Source of the DNA: Priapulus caudatus
Taxonomy: Eukaryota; Priapulida; Priapulimorpha; Priapulimorphida; Priapulidae
Assembly (NCBI RefSeq): GCF_000485595.1
Contig: NW_014578057.1
Location: forward strand, 45,217 to 101,942
Length of the DNA stretch: 56,726 bases
Reading direction: 5' to 3'
The notes under the pieces are model-generated. The model had not been told where the DNA came from, searched no databases, and worked only from the letters and a program-made list of their open reading frames with translations. The translations under genes were made by a program, and so were the position numbers. Below, in pieces: positions 30,933 to 43,710 of the stretch; position 1 is the first letter of the stretch, and every line of letters starts with the position of its first letter.

Positions 30933-31358
30933 ATGGCGGACGAGTGGAGCAATTCCGGGGACAGCGCCGAGAGCGCTCGCCAGGAGGCGCTGCTCCAGGA
31001 CTCTCCGGCGAGCGAGCGCTCGGCGTCGTACGTCGAGGCGGTGATCGCGACGGACGACGGTGGCGACCCCTGCTGTGCGTGTCGCGACGAGGACTCGCCG
31101 ACGAGAGCGCTGGACAGCGACCAGGCGGAGCGCACAGGCTGCCTGACGAATGCGAGCAAGATGGCGTCCGGTCACGAGCGCGGGCGCAGCGGCGCCGACA
31201 GGATATTCGGTGACCTGAAGCGGCGCTTGAAAGGCCAGCACCACCAGGGGGAGCCCGGCGAGGTCGAGGAGGCGACGGAGTGGACGAACGCGGATAAGCT
31301 GCCGCGGCACGTCTACGGGCGCCCCCTGGAGGACATAGACCCACGCATCTACGAGAAG
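30933..31358 (+). CDS. Voltage-gated sodium channel alpha subunit, first coding exon
   Basis: This encodes 142 residues, then a donor AAG|GTGAGC. The C-terminal part LPRHVYGRPLEDIDPRIYEK matches the conserved segment just before domain I of Nav channels (vertebrate pattern: LPFIYG, PLEDxDPYY and a Lys before TF). Vertebrate SCN genes have their first coding intron at this same point (from memory). The N-terminus is cytosolic, acidic and Ser-rich, longer than the roughly 88 residues in SCN1A. The ATG sits in GACATGG. Nav1 versus Nav2 cannot be decided without the selectivity filter. No later exon is seen in the remaining 25 kb, so intron 1 is very long or the gene is broken. It is divergent from CERT1. 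Confidence 0.72.
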
Positions 31359-32621
31359 GTGAGCCATTAGATACGCCTGGTCGTTGTTCGTGAGATGTTC
31401 ATGTGCTCCTATGGAACATTATGGTGGGTTGGTAGGGTTCTGTTACAGGAACACTCATCAGACGTGACCAGCCTGAGCTTTTTGGTGGTGGTGGTGGGGG
31501 GGGGGAAGTATCATGATGGAAGGAGGAATTTATGCGTGTGCCCAAGTGAATTTTCTCTGCGAAGCAACACTTGCGAAAAATTTGGCACGTTTAAGTGCAC
31601 GCAGAATGATGTGGAAAATGTTGAGGCGTTGTTTCGTGCTTATCTGCACTCTGCTATCACTCACCTATAGCATTTTCAACAATGAAAAAGTGTGTGCACC
31701 CACGCATGCGTGCGTGCTAGTTCGACAAATTTTGCGAAAAATGCACTTTACTTTGCTTTGAGCTATTTTCACAGATTTTATTCAATATTGTCCTCCATTT
31801 TGTGGAACCTGTGCACACAGAATTGTCTGCAATTTTGCGCCCAATTTAAAGTTTCATTGCTACAAATTACATGAAATTTGCTTTTCGTTTCTCCGAACGT
31901 TGCCGCTACAACATCATGGCGTGGCAGAACGTTGCATACAGATTAGAATCACGAGCGTATCTAGAATCTTGCCTCGAGCGGGAAGGAAGGCTCTGGATTT
32001 TATTTCCTATCCTCGCTGATTTCTGACTCGTGATGGCAGAAAACGAAACTATTGCAAATACGGTTGATCTGCTTCCTCGCTAGTGAATGTGGCGATAGTT
32101 ACTTCTGAACTTTACCTCGCGAATATTGCGTCGATCTGGTGCTGTACTTTGAGCTTAAAGCAGTGAGAGAATGCGAAGGAAACACCCCCTGGTGGCAGAA
32201 CACTTTTGTCTGAATAGCGTCTGCGATAACTGATTGAAAGCAAATGCAGAATGTCAGCTTGATACCAAATTGTGTTTTCTAATATAACAGGCTTTTGCTT
32301 TTGCAAACTATTTAAATATTTTTTACTTCCTCCCCCTACCATGTCCGATATTCGAGGCATACAATATTTCATTCCTTGGCAATTATCCAGTGAATCATGA
32401 AATGTGCTTATGTATCGAGGAATTCAATTGCATTTATCTTTCTTGATGCGGGACAGTATATAGCTTTTATGATGATCACGTTAGAATTTAATGTTTCCAA
32501 AGGCGGTCTATTAATGAAATTGAAATGGAAACATTCAAAGATATGCATGATAAATCTAATGGATTACCTAAAGAATGACTTGTCTATTAGTTCTCCATCA
32601 ACTGCGAATAAATATGAAAAA
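31359..32621. other. Start of channel intron 1, no exon recognised
   Basis: The donor GTGAGC is followed by unique sequence with a short G run at about 31495-31503. No sodium-channel segment is found in any frame. Confidence 0.45.
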
Positions 32622-33210
<589 letters not shown>

Positions 33211-33972
33211 TGAAGTTACGCCAGTGTCCGTTAGTCCTTTGTGACGCCACGTGTTAAATCAGTAGCCGTTCAACTATATCTAGCCTCTTTAAGTGCTTTG
33301 AGTAATTTTGTAGTGCGAGTTATTCACATTTCGCTCTATGAAATTTTCACTCGTCCGAGCGATTGCTTTAAGCGTATTCCGACAAACAGCTTCTTTGAGA
33401 TCCCCAATGATTTTAGCATCTCTAATGGTCTATCCGACTCTATCGGATTGTTTTACGACAGCGCAACAACGGCTGCACACAGGTATGCACGAATGCTCAG
33501 ATATTGCTCGTTGCAGACGTAGTAATACTCACGGGTACGCAGCGCGCTCTACAATATATCGACATGCACGGGTAGACATAGAGGTACAGCGAGACGTACG
33601 GGAACGAGAACACATTGGCAATGCATAGCTGAGATGCAGACAAGCTACAAAGTAGTTGTGGCAGTTAGGCCTATCAATGTATCATGAAAAATAAAACGCT
33701 CAGCTATGGTGTGAAAAGCCCGACCTAAGAATGACCGGAGGGACTGCTCAGGGAGCGACGGACCGCTCTTGGCCATCCCCGATCCTCCCAATCCATTTAG
33801 ATGTTGTCTGTGTGAATTTTCCGAGATCGAATTAGGAGTTTCCAATATCGTGTTAGCTGCACGCGGGGACGGACGGATGGAGTTTACGGCCCGCAGAAAG
33901 AGAAGTAGATTAGCCATCTAGAATTTATAGAAACAGTAATTTCTATCTCAAGCACAACCGGCGCTTACGCTT
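33211..33972. other. Channel intron 1, no gene recognised
   Basis: Only short ORFs without family resemblance; no repeat structure noticed. Confidence 0.4.
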
Positions 33973-34302
33973 GGCCATCGTACTCAGAAATAATTATTTT
34001 TACCACGGTAGAAATAATTTAACCGCGGTTAATTCATAGCCCTTTTACCTAATCAGAGGCCTTGATACACATAATTTAACCGCGGATAAATTATTTTTAC
34101 CGTGGTAGAAAAAATTTAACCGCGGTAAAATTATAGCCCTTTTACCCAATCAGAGGCCTCGTTACACCAGCGGATAAATTGGTTTTACCGCGGTTAAATT
34201 ATGTGGAACAAGTCCTCTGATGGGGTAAAAAGGACAATAATTTAACCGCGGTTAAATTATTTCTACCGCGGTAAAAAATAATTATTTCTGAGTACGATGG
34301 CC
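33973..34302. mobile_element. Palindromic MITE with CCGCGG units
   Basis: Inverted ends GGCCATCGTACTCAGAAATA are complementary across about 32 bases. The 330-bp body is almost entirely inverted and direct repeats of TTAACCGCGGTTAAATTA and GCCCTTTTACCCAATCAGAGG. The whole element could fold into one long hairpin. No target duplication is obvious. Confidence 0.8.
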
Positions 34303-35279
34303 GACCATATTCGCTTCGATCGCTGGTGGTGGAGGCATGTGTCGACTGTGCGGCGTCTAGTACAATGTCAGCGCGCACAGGCGAGCATCACTTGTGGAAC
34401 GCCGAGTTCCTAAACATGAAATGCGGCCCCGGCCCGCCTATACCTAAAATTCACGGCAGGAAATGACGAAGGAACCAGGAGCACAGCATGCGCATGCGTG
34501 TAGTAAGCGTAACATTTTACACATGTTAGATATATATATTACATACACGCGCTCGCTCGTACGTACGCACGCACACACGCACGCACACACGCACGCCTTT
34601 ATGTATTTATTTAAAGTAAAGGCACTTTACCTCAATCTATTGTCGTAAATATGTTGAGGATATATGCAGAGAGCACGAGTGCATCGGTGGGTTTATACTA
34701 TACTCGCTTCTGGCTGACCTATCTACCGCACGCAGCGTAACGGAGAGAAACCCCGCAACGCGCTGACTAATCTTCTAGTTATATATTCACTATTAGCGAG
34801 AAACGTCTACAAGCCCGGCGAGGATGCGGCTTGCGGCAAGGGGCTGGCTGGCTTGTTTCTGGCATTATTCACTGTACCCAGATAAGCAGTAGCAGAAACA
34901 AGTATCTGCCTGATTGAGTAACAGCCTACCCAGTATAGCGCACACGCCGACTTGTAGTTTAATAACAACTATAGGGATGAGAGAGCCACGTGCATGGGGG
35001 CGCGAGGCGTTCAACTGGATGCTTAGTAGCTTAGTAGCTGGTATGCTTAGTAGCTTATGCTTATGCTTAAGCTTTATGCTTAGTAGCTGGTGTTGTGTTT
35101 CTTCGACACTTGACTTATTTTTGCTCTCGATATTGTTTGGAGAGCGGATAACCAGGCGTGAATTGTTACTTGTCACATTTGTTTTTTTATAATCTGCTGT
35201 ATCTCATGGGAAGATAGATATATGTGTGTCGTAAAATCGGATAACGTCTTTCGTCTCCCGTGGCGATGATGTACGCGTT
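34303..35279. other. Channel intron 1 with short TAGC-type repeats
   Basis: There is a CGTACGCACGCAC-type tract at 34550-34596 and an AGTAGCTTAGTAGCTTATGC minisatellite at 35020-35090. Otherwise nothing is recognised. Confidence 0.5.
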
Positions 35280-35765
35280 TCGTTGCGTCCGTGCGTGCGT
35301 CAGTGCGCGTGTGTGCGTGCGTCAGTGCGCGTGTGTGTTAATGCATGTGCGTGCACGGGCGCATTATATATAGTGCATATATATATATGCATGTGTGCAT
35401 GTGCGTACGCGGGCGCATTAGTGCATATATATCAAGAGTGCATAATAGAGATGCATCTCTATTATGCACTCTTGATATATATGCATGTGCGTGTGCGTGT
35501 GCGTGCGCGTGCGCGTGTGCATTAGGGCATGTGCGTGTGCATTATTGCTTGTGCGTGCGCGCGTGTATTAGTGCATGTGTGCTTGGGTGCACGTGTGTGA
35601 ATGTGTGCAGCGTATGGGAGTGTGTGCGTGTGTGCAGCGTGTGTGCGTGTGCGCACGGTCCTGCGTGAGTACATGCGTGCGTCTATGTGCATGCACGCGT
35701 GCTAACTGACTGCGTGTGTGCGTGCGTGCGTGCGTGTGTGCGTGCGTGCGTGCGTGCGTGCGTGG
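35280..35765. repeat. GT/GCGT-rich microsatellite block
   Basis: Tracts of GTGCGTGCGTGT with embedded GCATTAGTGCATATATAT units. A perfect palindrome sits inside at 35422-35485. Confidence 0.9.
35422..35485. repeat. Perfect 64-bp palindrome (hairpin family member P2)
   Basis: Two 32-base arms meet at ATGCAT with no loop. The arm contains ATATCAAGAGTGCATAATAG. It lies within TA-rich and GTGC-rich DNA. Confidence 0.88.
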
Positions 35766-37065
35766 GTTTCATAAAAGATTCCGCCTGGCGACACCTTCAC
35801 TCGCAGAGGTGCTATTTCTTCTAACTAAATTGACTGAAGATTTCTATTCGACAAAACAGACTCACCATCTTATACCCCGTTTTGGGGACCTCATTAACTT
35901 GCTCGCGCGAGCTGTTTAACTGCTCACCTTACTATTATTATATACTATTGACGTTCTCAAACGTGTGCCAGTCATAATGTGACTTCGTGCTTCATGTGTT
36001 GTTGCCGGTGGGAGGGAACACGAACCTGTTGGGCGTTTTCCTTCACAATTGGCTGGACAGTCATATCGAGACACATTGCATACAGCCGATGCTCTAGATA
36101 CTGTCATTCACTCGAAAGTTGTAACTTGTATATATAGACATACGCACACACCATGTATCTGTGAACCCAGTCGTATTCGCTTGTAACGGCGGCGTTTGTA
36201 GCTGCATGCAGTAATATTTGCATAAGCTCGCCGTTAAAACGGCCGTCCCTATTACCATATATACATGATGTAGCAGCGGCCGTTTATTTTGCTGGACTAG
36301 ATGCATAAATATATTATTAGTTTTTTTGAGGCAGGCTATATTCAATTTCAACCTGCAAAGAGCTTCTCGGCTCAATGAGAATTTCTCGTTATAGCCGATA
36401 TTAAATGGAATTCAGGCTCCGTTTATGTTTAGCGTAATGGCAAGCCAAGAGGAGTCTATATTTAAAAAGCTCGAGAATGCCTCGTATAATCGAACCGCTT
36501 GGAATCCATCAAATTCCCACAATATAGACTTGAGTGTGCACCTCCTAACCTAATCAATTTGTGAATAGGCGAAATGCCGCCGCAGCGGCTACTGGGTGAA
36601 TTGTCGTCCGTGTAATCGTGATGGGAAGAGAGGGCTGCAAGACGCAAATTTCCGTTGCATACCATCCATCTCCCCCTCTTTATCTCATCTCTCTCTATCT
36701 CTCTCACCCTCTTTCTCTTTCTCTCCCCACCCCCTCTCTCCCTCGCTCCTGGTGTCCGGGCAACATGCTGTATCCATGACAACTATGTATCTGGCCAACA
36801 TTCGATCCTGTACACTCAAACTTTAGCGCGACATCGGTGACCATGTGTCGGCGGCTCGTCCCGTTGGCGACAGTCCCGGCCTGCGCGAAATCACACCCAA
36901 CGCACGCGCGACGACGAATTTCGTCGTAAAAGACCAAGATTTTAATCCTTGTCCTACAGTTCTGCGTTGGCGCCGCCAAAATTCGATAGAACATCATCGA
37001 AAGGCTTTTTGAAATCCACCGTACTATTAAAATATTCAGTATTTTTCATTGTTCCTCCCGGGGTC
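35766..37065. other. Channel intron 1, no gene recognised
   Basis: A CT-rich tract lies at 36660-36740. I recognise no other feature. Confidence 0.4.
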
Positions 37066-37074
37066 ATCCCTATA

Positions 37075-37165
37075 TACCGTCCTATACTGTCCCTACTGTC
37101 CCTATATACTGTCCCTACTGTCCCTATATACTGTCCCTACTGTCCCTATATACCGTCCCTCCCTC
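37075..37165. repeat. 22-bp tandem repeat
   Basis: About four units of TATATACTGTCCCTACTGTCCC. Confidence 0.85.
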
Positions 37166-37594
37166 CCCCCTCAAAAAAGAGAAAAATGATGCGTGTATTG
37201 CTTAAAATGTGGGTAACGAGTTTTCTTTTCCCTGGTGGGAAAGCGTATATAGGGTGCATATGAAATTGAAAAAAACGAGCAGTGGCGGTTGAAGAGAATA
37301 GGATGGCGAGGCGTGATAGGATAGGATGGTATTTTTATGATATTTAGGATGATAATTTAGATGAGGAAAATTATGTAGAGAGGAAGATAAAGGGATGAGG
37401 GATGGAGCATAGGGAGGGACCGGAGGTAGGATGAGGCGGGTGGGAGAGGGCAAAAGGCGACTGAAAATGGACACTGAGTACACGGAGTATAGGAGGTAAA
37501 CGGTGAGGATGTGGAGACGGAAGAACACGCACAAATAATAGTACAAAGCGAGAAAGGAGCGGTAGGCGTAGAGAAGCATCCCTATGCATATATA

Positions 37595-37657
37595 TATATA
37601 TATCAAGAGTAGATAATTACATGTGTTATAACTTATTATCCACTCTTGATATATATG
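37595..37657. repeat. Imperfect 63-bp palindrome (hairpin family member P3)
   Basis: The outer arms ATATATATCAAGAGT and ACTCTTGATATATAT are exact complements. The inner arm pairs less well (GATAATTACATG against TTATAACTTATTATC). The left side runs into a (TA)n tract. Confidence 0.78.
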
Positions 37658-38197
37658 AGGAGAGAGGAAAAGCCGGTCATGCTGTGATGATGTATGTAGT
37701 TTTTCGCACTGAATTTAAGTCTAATGAAAATAAAGAAAGAAAGACAATATGAGATGGATAGAATATATATATATATACGTACTACCGCCTAGCCGCCGGA
37801 GAAAACAATTTTGCGGAATGGGTTTCAAAACTTGTTAGGCGATTGTGCAGGTTGACGTTGGCGAGTGTCTATGATTAGAGTGGAGAGATCTACCGCAGGC
37901 AGCAGCCTCATTGCGTTAGGTCCGCTTTGAAGTGGTTTTGCGTAATTATAAAAAAAAACACTCGTCCCGATGGACCGCCGTTAAAGTCACCTATTACCGA
38001 GCTGCTGGCTAACAGGGATTTCCTCAACAGCGTTGCAATGATGACATGGACGGAGGCGGATTTTTTTCTAGAAAAAAAAGATTCAGCAAATTGGCCCGTA
38101 TAGGATGATGGCTAATGAGTGGGGTACCAAGCAGGGATGACCGAACAGCGCTGTCTGAGTCTCATGTTGTATTTAAAATAATGATCTAGGCGCGCCG

Positions 38198-38555
38198 CAG
38201 TGGTGGGCAAACTTTTCAAAGCGAGGGCCGCATCAGTGGGCCATGAAAAGTCAAAGGGCCGCACCTTTTAAAATCGGGCGGTGCGCTCTAAGATAATACG
38301 TGCGTTTCGCCTCAAGGGCGCCATCTCTGGACCATAATTAGCTGAAATGGCGTTGCAGAGCGAACCAAAGACAATAGAACACTAATCTGTATGACACTGA
38401 AAAAGTCAGCCTCGGTTCAAGCACAAACATGTTGACTTTCACAAAAATTCCATTTTTTTATTTTTATTTTTTTATTTGCTGCAGGCTTCCGCGGGCCGCA
38501 CAGAACCCCGTAGAGGGCCGCATGCGGCCCGCGGGCCGCAGTTTCCCCACTCCTG
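38198..38555. mobile_element. hAT-type MITE (GTGGGCAAAC ends)
   Basis: It begins CAGTGGTGGGCAAACTTTT and ends AGTTTCCCCACTCCTG, with GGGCCGCAT-type subterminal repeats (GCGGCCCGCGGGCCGC at the right). These ends are well known in animal hAT/Charlie-type elements. A partial duplication ATCTAGG flanks it, separated by seven bases on the left. Confidence 0.75.
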
Positions 38556-40690
38556 ATCTAGGGCTTACTTTCGCCGATCATATGTGAAATAGCAGCGATG
38601 TAGCGGGACCGTGTGCAGTATACTGCAGGAAAACTCACATCACAAATCACAAGAACGATCACATTTCACACCAGGCTAGAATTGCATGAGGAATTATCAA
38701 GGGCAATTAGTGTAATGTCAAAAGTCTCGTCCCAGTTATATCTAGTTATTTAGTCTCAGCATTATCGCGTGTCTGATATTCCCGCATTCATTGATGATAT
38801 TATAAAGTCAAAACGTTAACAGTGATGCCAGCTCACGGTTGATTTACTGGGCGGCATAGCGGCTGGGTGGTTGGCTACGGAAGGACGGATTGTGGCACGA
38901 TTTATCAAGTTGCCCTCTCTGTATCCATTTATTTGCATGCGGCGCAGTTGTAAGCATTACTGCACAACGGTGTGGTTAGTTTGGCTGGTGCAGAGTACCG
39001 TCGCTGGGACTGGCGGTAATTTAATTGCACGAGTTTGATTGACTGGCCTCACGCGACCAGCATGCGTGCCATATAACGTGAACAATCACGGTCGTGTACG
39101 ATGCGCACGCAGGCATCGTTGCTATGAAAACACACACGAGAGCGATTACATTACCTCCCTGCAACTCCGTTGCGCGGAGGTAAAAACACCAACCGGTCCC
39201 TGTGGTTACGCCATTTGACGGAATGTCACGAATACACAACAAGAATAATTTTACTTCTAATGCTTTCTAGACGTCCACGAGGCATCCAACTTGCGTGCAT
39301 AATGCAAATTATTGCACTCTAGTGCCGAATTTCGGCGAAAAAAAGGCCAAAAAAGGCCTTTTCTAGAGACGAAATAGTGCAACTTACTGTTGTACATCTC
39401 CTGTACGAGATTGCCTAGCTGTGAGATTTCGTAGACTAATTCCCCTGTTCCTATGTTGCCACCTTTATCGAAACCCTTACTGTATGACACTGAATAGACA
39501 TAGTATCTCTGGTAGTAGTTCTCTTCTAATGAAACAGCTGTTCTATTATGTTTTTAGTGACGAAAGACTTGTGGCCGTACCAATCCTCTTATCTGTCGAA
39601 TCTTATGCATTTACGAGACTGAGTTACTCTTACCAGCAGTATCCACATTTTACTAACGCTGCATGATGTATGAGAAGTCAGATTACCAGCAAAAGTTGAC
39701 TCTGAATAGTGAACTTTGTGCACAGTGTATTTAACTGATCGTAGAGAGTTTAGTCCTCCGACTGCATAGTCGTCTTATGAATTATTTGTCGTCTTTAGAA
39801 TGAAAGTTGTTATAGCGATCATATCTGAAATTTATGGTTTAATAGCGTGTGATTGAGACTTCCGGTTATCCGGTAGAGTTCCGGTTATCAGGGCACTTAC
39901 TTGCTTCTTCCACACATACAGTGAAAGATCGCCTACGTGGCCCTAATTTTCGTAATCCTCCGAAGCTGTTTTTCCCCCAGTTTCTCTGCAGCCATTTTCC
40001 AAATTCTGGGTTTCTAATCAGAGATGCAGCGTGTCGCTATATATATATACAGCGTCTGTCGTCAGCTCGTGTGAGCTCGTTTGTCCACAGAAACAACATA
40101 GCTAGTTCATCAGTGTAATTCACGGCGTGTAGACCTACGTACGGTTCTGCTTGTATAAATTTGCTATGGGAGTGTGTGCTTCGTCAACTTGCATGCAGGG
40201 CATATGTGGTAGCGATGCAGATGATACAGATTTCTTGGACAGTTTCCTAGCCGCGCGCATTAGACCCAAATGTGCTTTAATTTCAGCGCTCTTGCAGAGC
40301 ATTACGTACATGTCTTTACATCATAAACTCACCCTTTCATAGTACCTGGATGTGGCGGTAGCAATAGGCGCTTTAAGTGCTTTCCGTTGTTCGGTCCCAC
40401 TTGCGTCAGTCGTTGAATATCGATAACGGGATTCGAGCGTATTTACAATCAAGGATATGCATCATGGCAATGGAGGCGTACGCGTAGATGGATACTGTAA
40501 ATAACGCCACCTATGTGGAAATCAATAAGAAGCGTTTGTTAACAGTTTTCACTTCATGATTTTAAACGACGCTCTCAGTAGTCATTACGCGAAAACTGTG
40601 CGCATAACAAATAACATGATTGGATTTTACGCGTGAAATATGGCGATTTAACAACCCAGGGCACAGTCGATAGCAAAGCAAAGTTGTGGT
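38556..40690. other. Channel intron 1, no gene recognised
   Basis: There is a short hairpin TTACCTCC...GGAGGTAA at about 39152-39183 related to the ends of the MITE at 4581. CGGTTATCCGGTAGAG-type fragments at 39861-39890 look like a pogo-element remnant. Confidence 0.4.
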
Positions 40691-40714
40691 GACGCAAGAT
40701 TGAAAAAGATTGTG

Positions 40715-40822
40715 CGAGAGAGAGAGAGAGCGAGAGAGATATAGATAGAGAGAGATGAGGGGAGAAGGACGAAAGCGAGCGAGAAAATAGGGGGGTAACA
40801 AGCCAGGGAGAGAGTAAGAGAA

Positions 40823-40870
<48 letters not shown>

Positions 40871-40944
40871 AGAAGAGAGAAGAGAGAAGAGAGAAGAGAG
40901 AAGAGAGAAGAGAGAAGAGAGAAGAGAGAAGAGAGAAGAGAGAA
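40715..40944. repeat. GA-rich tract ending in 7-bp AGAGAAG array
   Basis: Twelve or so copies of AGAGAAG (40863-40944) run directly into an N gap. Confidence 0.92.
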
Positions 40945-40954
40945 NNNNNNNNNN
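40945..40954. other. Assembly gap (10 N)
   Basis: Ten N lie between two different tandem arrays. True size is unknown. Confidence 0.98.
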
Positions 40955-41133
40955 GCAGCATCTATAGTAACATTGGTAACAGCGTTCGTAGAAACACTGG
41001 CAGCATCTATAGTAACATTGGTAACAGCGTTCATAGAAACACTGGCAGCATCTATAGTAACATTGGTAACAGCGTTCATAGAAACACTGGCAGCATCTAT
41101 AGTAACATTGGTAACAGCGTTCACAGAAACATA
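40955..41133. repeat. 45-bp tandem repeat
   Basis: Four units start GCAGCATCTATAGTAACATT at exact 45-base spacing. The unit shares GCAGCATC with the adjacent 12-bp array. Confidence 0.92.
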
Positions 41134-41194
41134 TCTCTAGCAGCATATATGGTAGCTCTAACAGAAACCATCGCAGCATTTGAGCAGCAACTCT

Positions 41195-41560
41195 AACAAC
41201 AGCATCATTAGCAGCATCCCTAGCAGCATCTCTAGCAGCATCCCTAGCTGCATCCCTAGCAGCATCCCTAGCAGCATCCCTAGCTGCATCCCTAGCAGCA
41301 TCATTAGCAGCATCCCTAGCAGCATCCCTAGCAGCATCCCTAGCAGCATCACTAGCAGCATCTCTATCTGCATCTCTAGCACCATCCCTAGCAGCATCCC
41401 TAGCAGCATCCCTAGCTGCATCTCTAGCAGCATCCCTAGCAGCATCCCTAGCAGCATCCCTAGCAGCATCCCTAGCTGCATCTCTAGCAGCATCCCTAGC
41501 AGCATCCCTAGCAGCATCCCTAGCTGCATCTCTAGCACCATCCCTAGCAGGATCATAAGT
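41195..41560. repeat. 12-bp AGCAGCATCCCT array
   Basis: About 30 units of AGCAGCATCCCT occur with CTGCATCTCT variants. The minus frame reads (AARD)n; this is compositional. Confidence 0.92.
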
Positions 41561-41904
41561 GGCACCCATATAGCAACAGAAGCAGAAGCGATGGGATTGT
41601 GTTAGAAATTGTCTTCCATCGGATCGGCTTTTCCATCGCAAGCAACACGCTGGCATCTTTTGTTGCGGCGAGATTTTTTTTTTGGGGGGGAGGGGGCGTG
41701 CCGCCTACACGCACGCAGCAGCAGCCGCCAGCCTAAACATAGCCCCGATATGAGCCTGATTGAATATAGCCCCGAGATAGCCCTTACATAGTCCTGATAT
41801 GACCACACTACACCCATAATATAGCCCCATTATAGGCACATGCTTGCAGGGTGGGCTTGCCGGAACCTTATCGCGTCCCATCTCCGTACGAGCCTGTGTG
41901 CCCG

Positions 41905-42575
41905 CCCATTACGTAAGCCACACAGCCGTGTACGGGCGCGGATGTGTGTCCGCCGCACAGCCGTGTACGGGCGCGGATGTGTGTCCGCCGCACAGCCGTG
42001 TACGGGCGCGGATGTGTGTCCGCCGCACAGCCGTGTACGGGCGCGGCTGTGTGTCCGCCGCACAGTCGTGTACGGGCGCGGCTGTGTGTCCGCCGCACAG
42101 CCGTGTACGGGCGCGGCTGTGTCTCCGCCGTACAGCCGTGTACGGGCGCGGCTGTGTTTCCGCCGCAGAGTCGTGTACGGGCGCGGATGTGTGTCCGCCG
42201 CACAGCCGTGTACGGGCGCGGCTGTGTCTCCGCCGCACAGCCGTGTACGGGCGCGGCTGTGTCTCCGCCGCACAGCCGTGTACGGGCGCGGATGTGTCTC
42301 TGACACACAGCCGTGTACGGGCGCGGCTGTGTTTCCGCCGCACAGCCATGTACGGGCGCGGCTGTGTTTCCGCCGCACAGCCGTGTACGGGCGCGGCTGT
42401 GTGTCCGCCGCACAGCCGTGTACGGGCGCGGCTGTGTGTCCGCCGCACAGCCGTGTACGGGCGCGGCTGTGTGTCCGCCGTACAGCCGTGTACGGGCGCG
42501 GCTGTGTGTCCGCCGTACAGCCGTGTACGGGCGCGGCTGTGTGTCCGCCGCACAGCCATGTACGGGCGCGGCTGG
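41905..42575. repeat. 35-bp GC-rich minisatellite
   Basis: About 19 units of CACAGCCGTGTACGGGCGCG plus GCTGTGTGTCCGCCG. The unit length is not a multiple of 3 and has no stop in most frames, so several overlapping 180-280 residue ORFs arise on both strands as shadows. Confidence 0.93.
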
Positions 42576-42619
42576 CGCATGCAATATGAATAGCTACGGC
42601 GAGACGCGCGCGCTTTGGT

Positions 42620-43485
42620 GAGAGTGTCTATTAACGGAATTGAAGCGGCGAACGCGTGGTGAACGCGTAGCGCGGTAGCGGGGCGGCGAGCTCGGTATAG
42701 CGGGGCGGCGAGCTCGGTATATAGCAGCCTCGCGGTGCGACTGTTGCACGCTGGCACCGATTATTAGGCACCGAATTGTATTCAGCGTGTAGCGTTTCCA
42801 GTGTGCTAGAAATAAATGTGTGCTCACGGCGAGCTAGCAGCTGATTTTAGCTGTGTTGCCATCGTGTTCCTGATGATAAGGAAGCGAAACAAGTGCTGTT
42901 ACTGGGCTTACTTAATATCCCCAACAGCCCCCAGCGTCCCGTAGTTACAACCTGGTGCTGCCGCCGCATATCAACATGCGTCGAATACATGCGAAAATTT
43001 GGGAAAACTGTGTGAAACCGTGTCGTATTAAAATAACTTTTTTGAAGAACACATACGATTTTCAGGTAAATTGGTGGTGTCATATGATTAAGGGAGAATC
43101 ATAGACGAAAACAAGGTAAAGTTTGAATATATATTTATTCACATATTGATAGAATATTTACAAGTTGAAAACTATGCAAAACGCTGTTAAAACGGTGGCA
43201 TATACTCTTCTCTCTTATGAGCTCTTGATTGGCATTGTATACAGGCGGGCTCGGTAGGGGTGTTCGGAGTCGGGTGGTTCAAACATTTAATCATCTGTAA
43301 TTCACTTCTAAGGAATATCTGCATTGGGCACCCCCTCTAATAATTATAGTACTGCCATAAGCTACAACTGTGCCAAGTTTGAGACTTTTGTCACTCTTGT
43401 AACGATTCGGCCCATATTTTGCACTAAGGGACCTGACTACATGTTGTTAGCCTCATGGAAGTGGAGGGAATTTATCACTACCACC
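42620..43485. other. Channel intron 1, no gene recognised
   Basis: A 22-bp duplication (GCGGGGCGGCGAGCTCGGTA twice) lies at about 42678-42721. No exon is seen. Confidence 0.4.
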
Positions 43486-43489
43486 TCGC

Positions 43490-43710
43490 TATTTCTCTCG
43501 TAACCGGTCCACCTCGCTGTTGTACTGTGTACCCCCGGTAACCGGCGCCCGCGTGTCCGCACAGCACCCGGTAACCGGTCCACCTCGCTGTTGTACTGTG
43601 TACCCCCGGTAACCGGCGCCCGCGTGTCCGCACAGCACCCGGTAACCGGTCCACCTCGCTGTTGTACTGTGTACCCCCGGTAACCGGCGCCCTCGTGTCC
43701 GCACAGCAGG
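43490..43710. repeat. 71-bp tandem repeat
   Basis: Three units start TAACCGGTCCACCTCGCTGT at exact 71-base spacing (43501, 43572, 43643). Each contains two GGTAACCGG palindromes. Confidence 0.92.

Noticed and set aside
40562-41656. 364-residue ORF with (AARD)n repeats
   Set aside because: It crosses an N gap and is made of tandem-repeat translations; no independent coding evidence.
41905-42575. CRISPR-like regular 35-bp repeats
   Set aside because: Units are contiguous with no spacers, in animal DNA; it is a minisatellite.
41840-42757. Long overlapping ORFs on both strands (up to 282 residues)
   Set aside because: They come from a stop-poor 35-bp tandem repeat; peptides are frame-shifted versions of one another with no domain.
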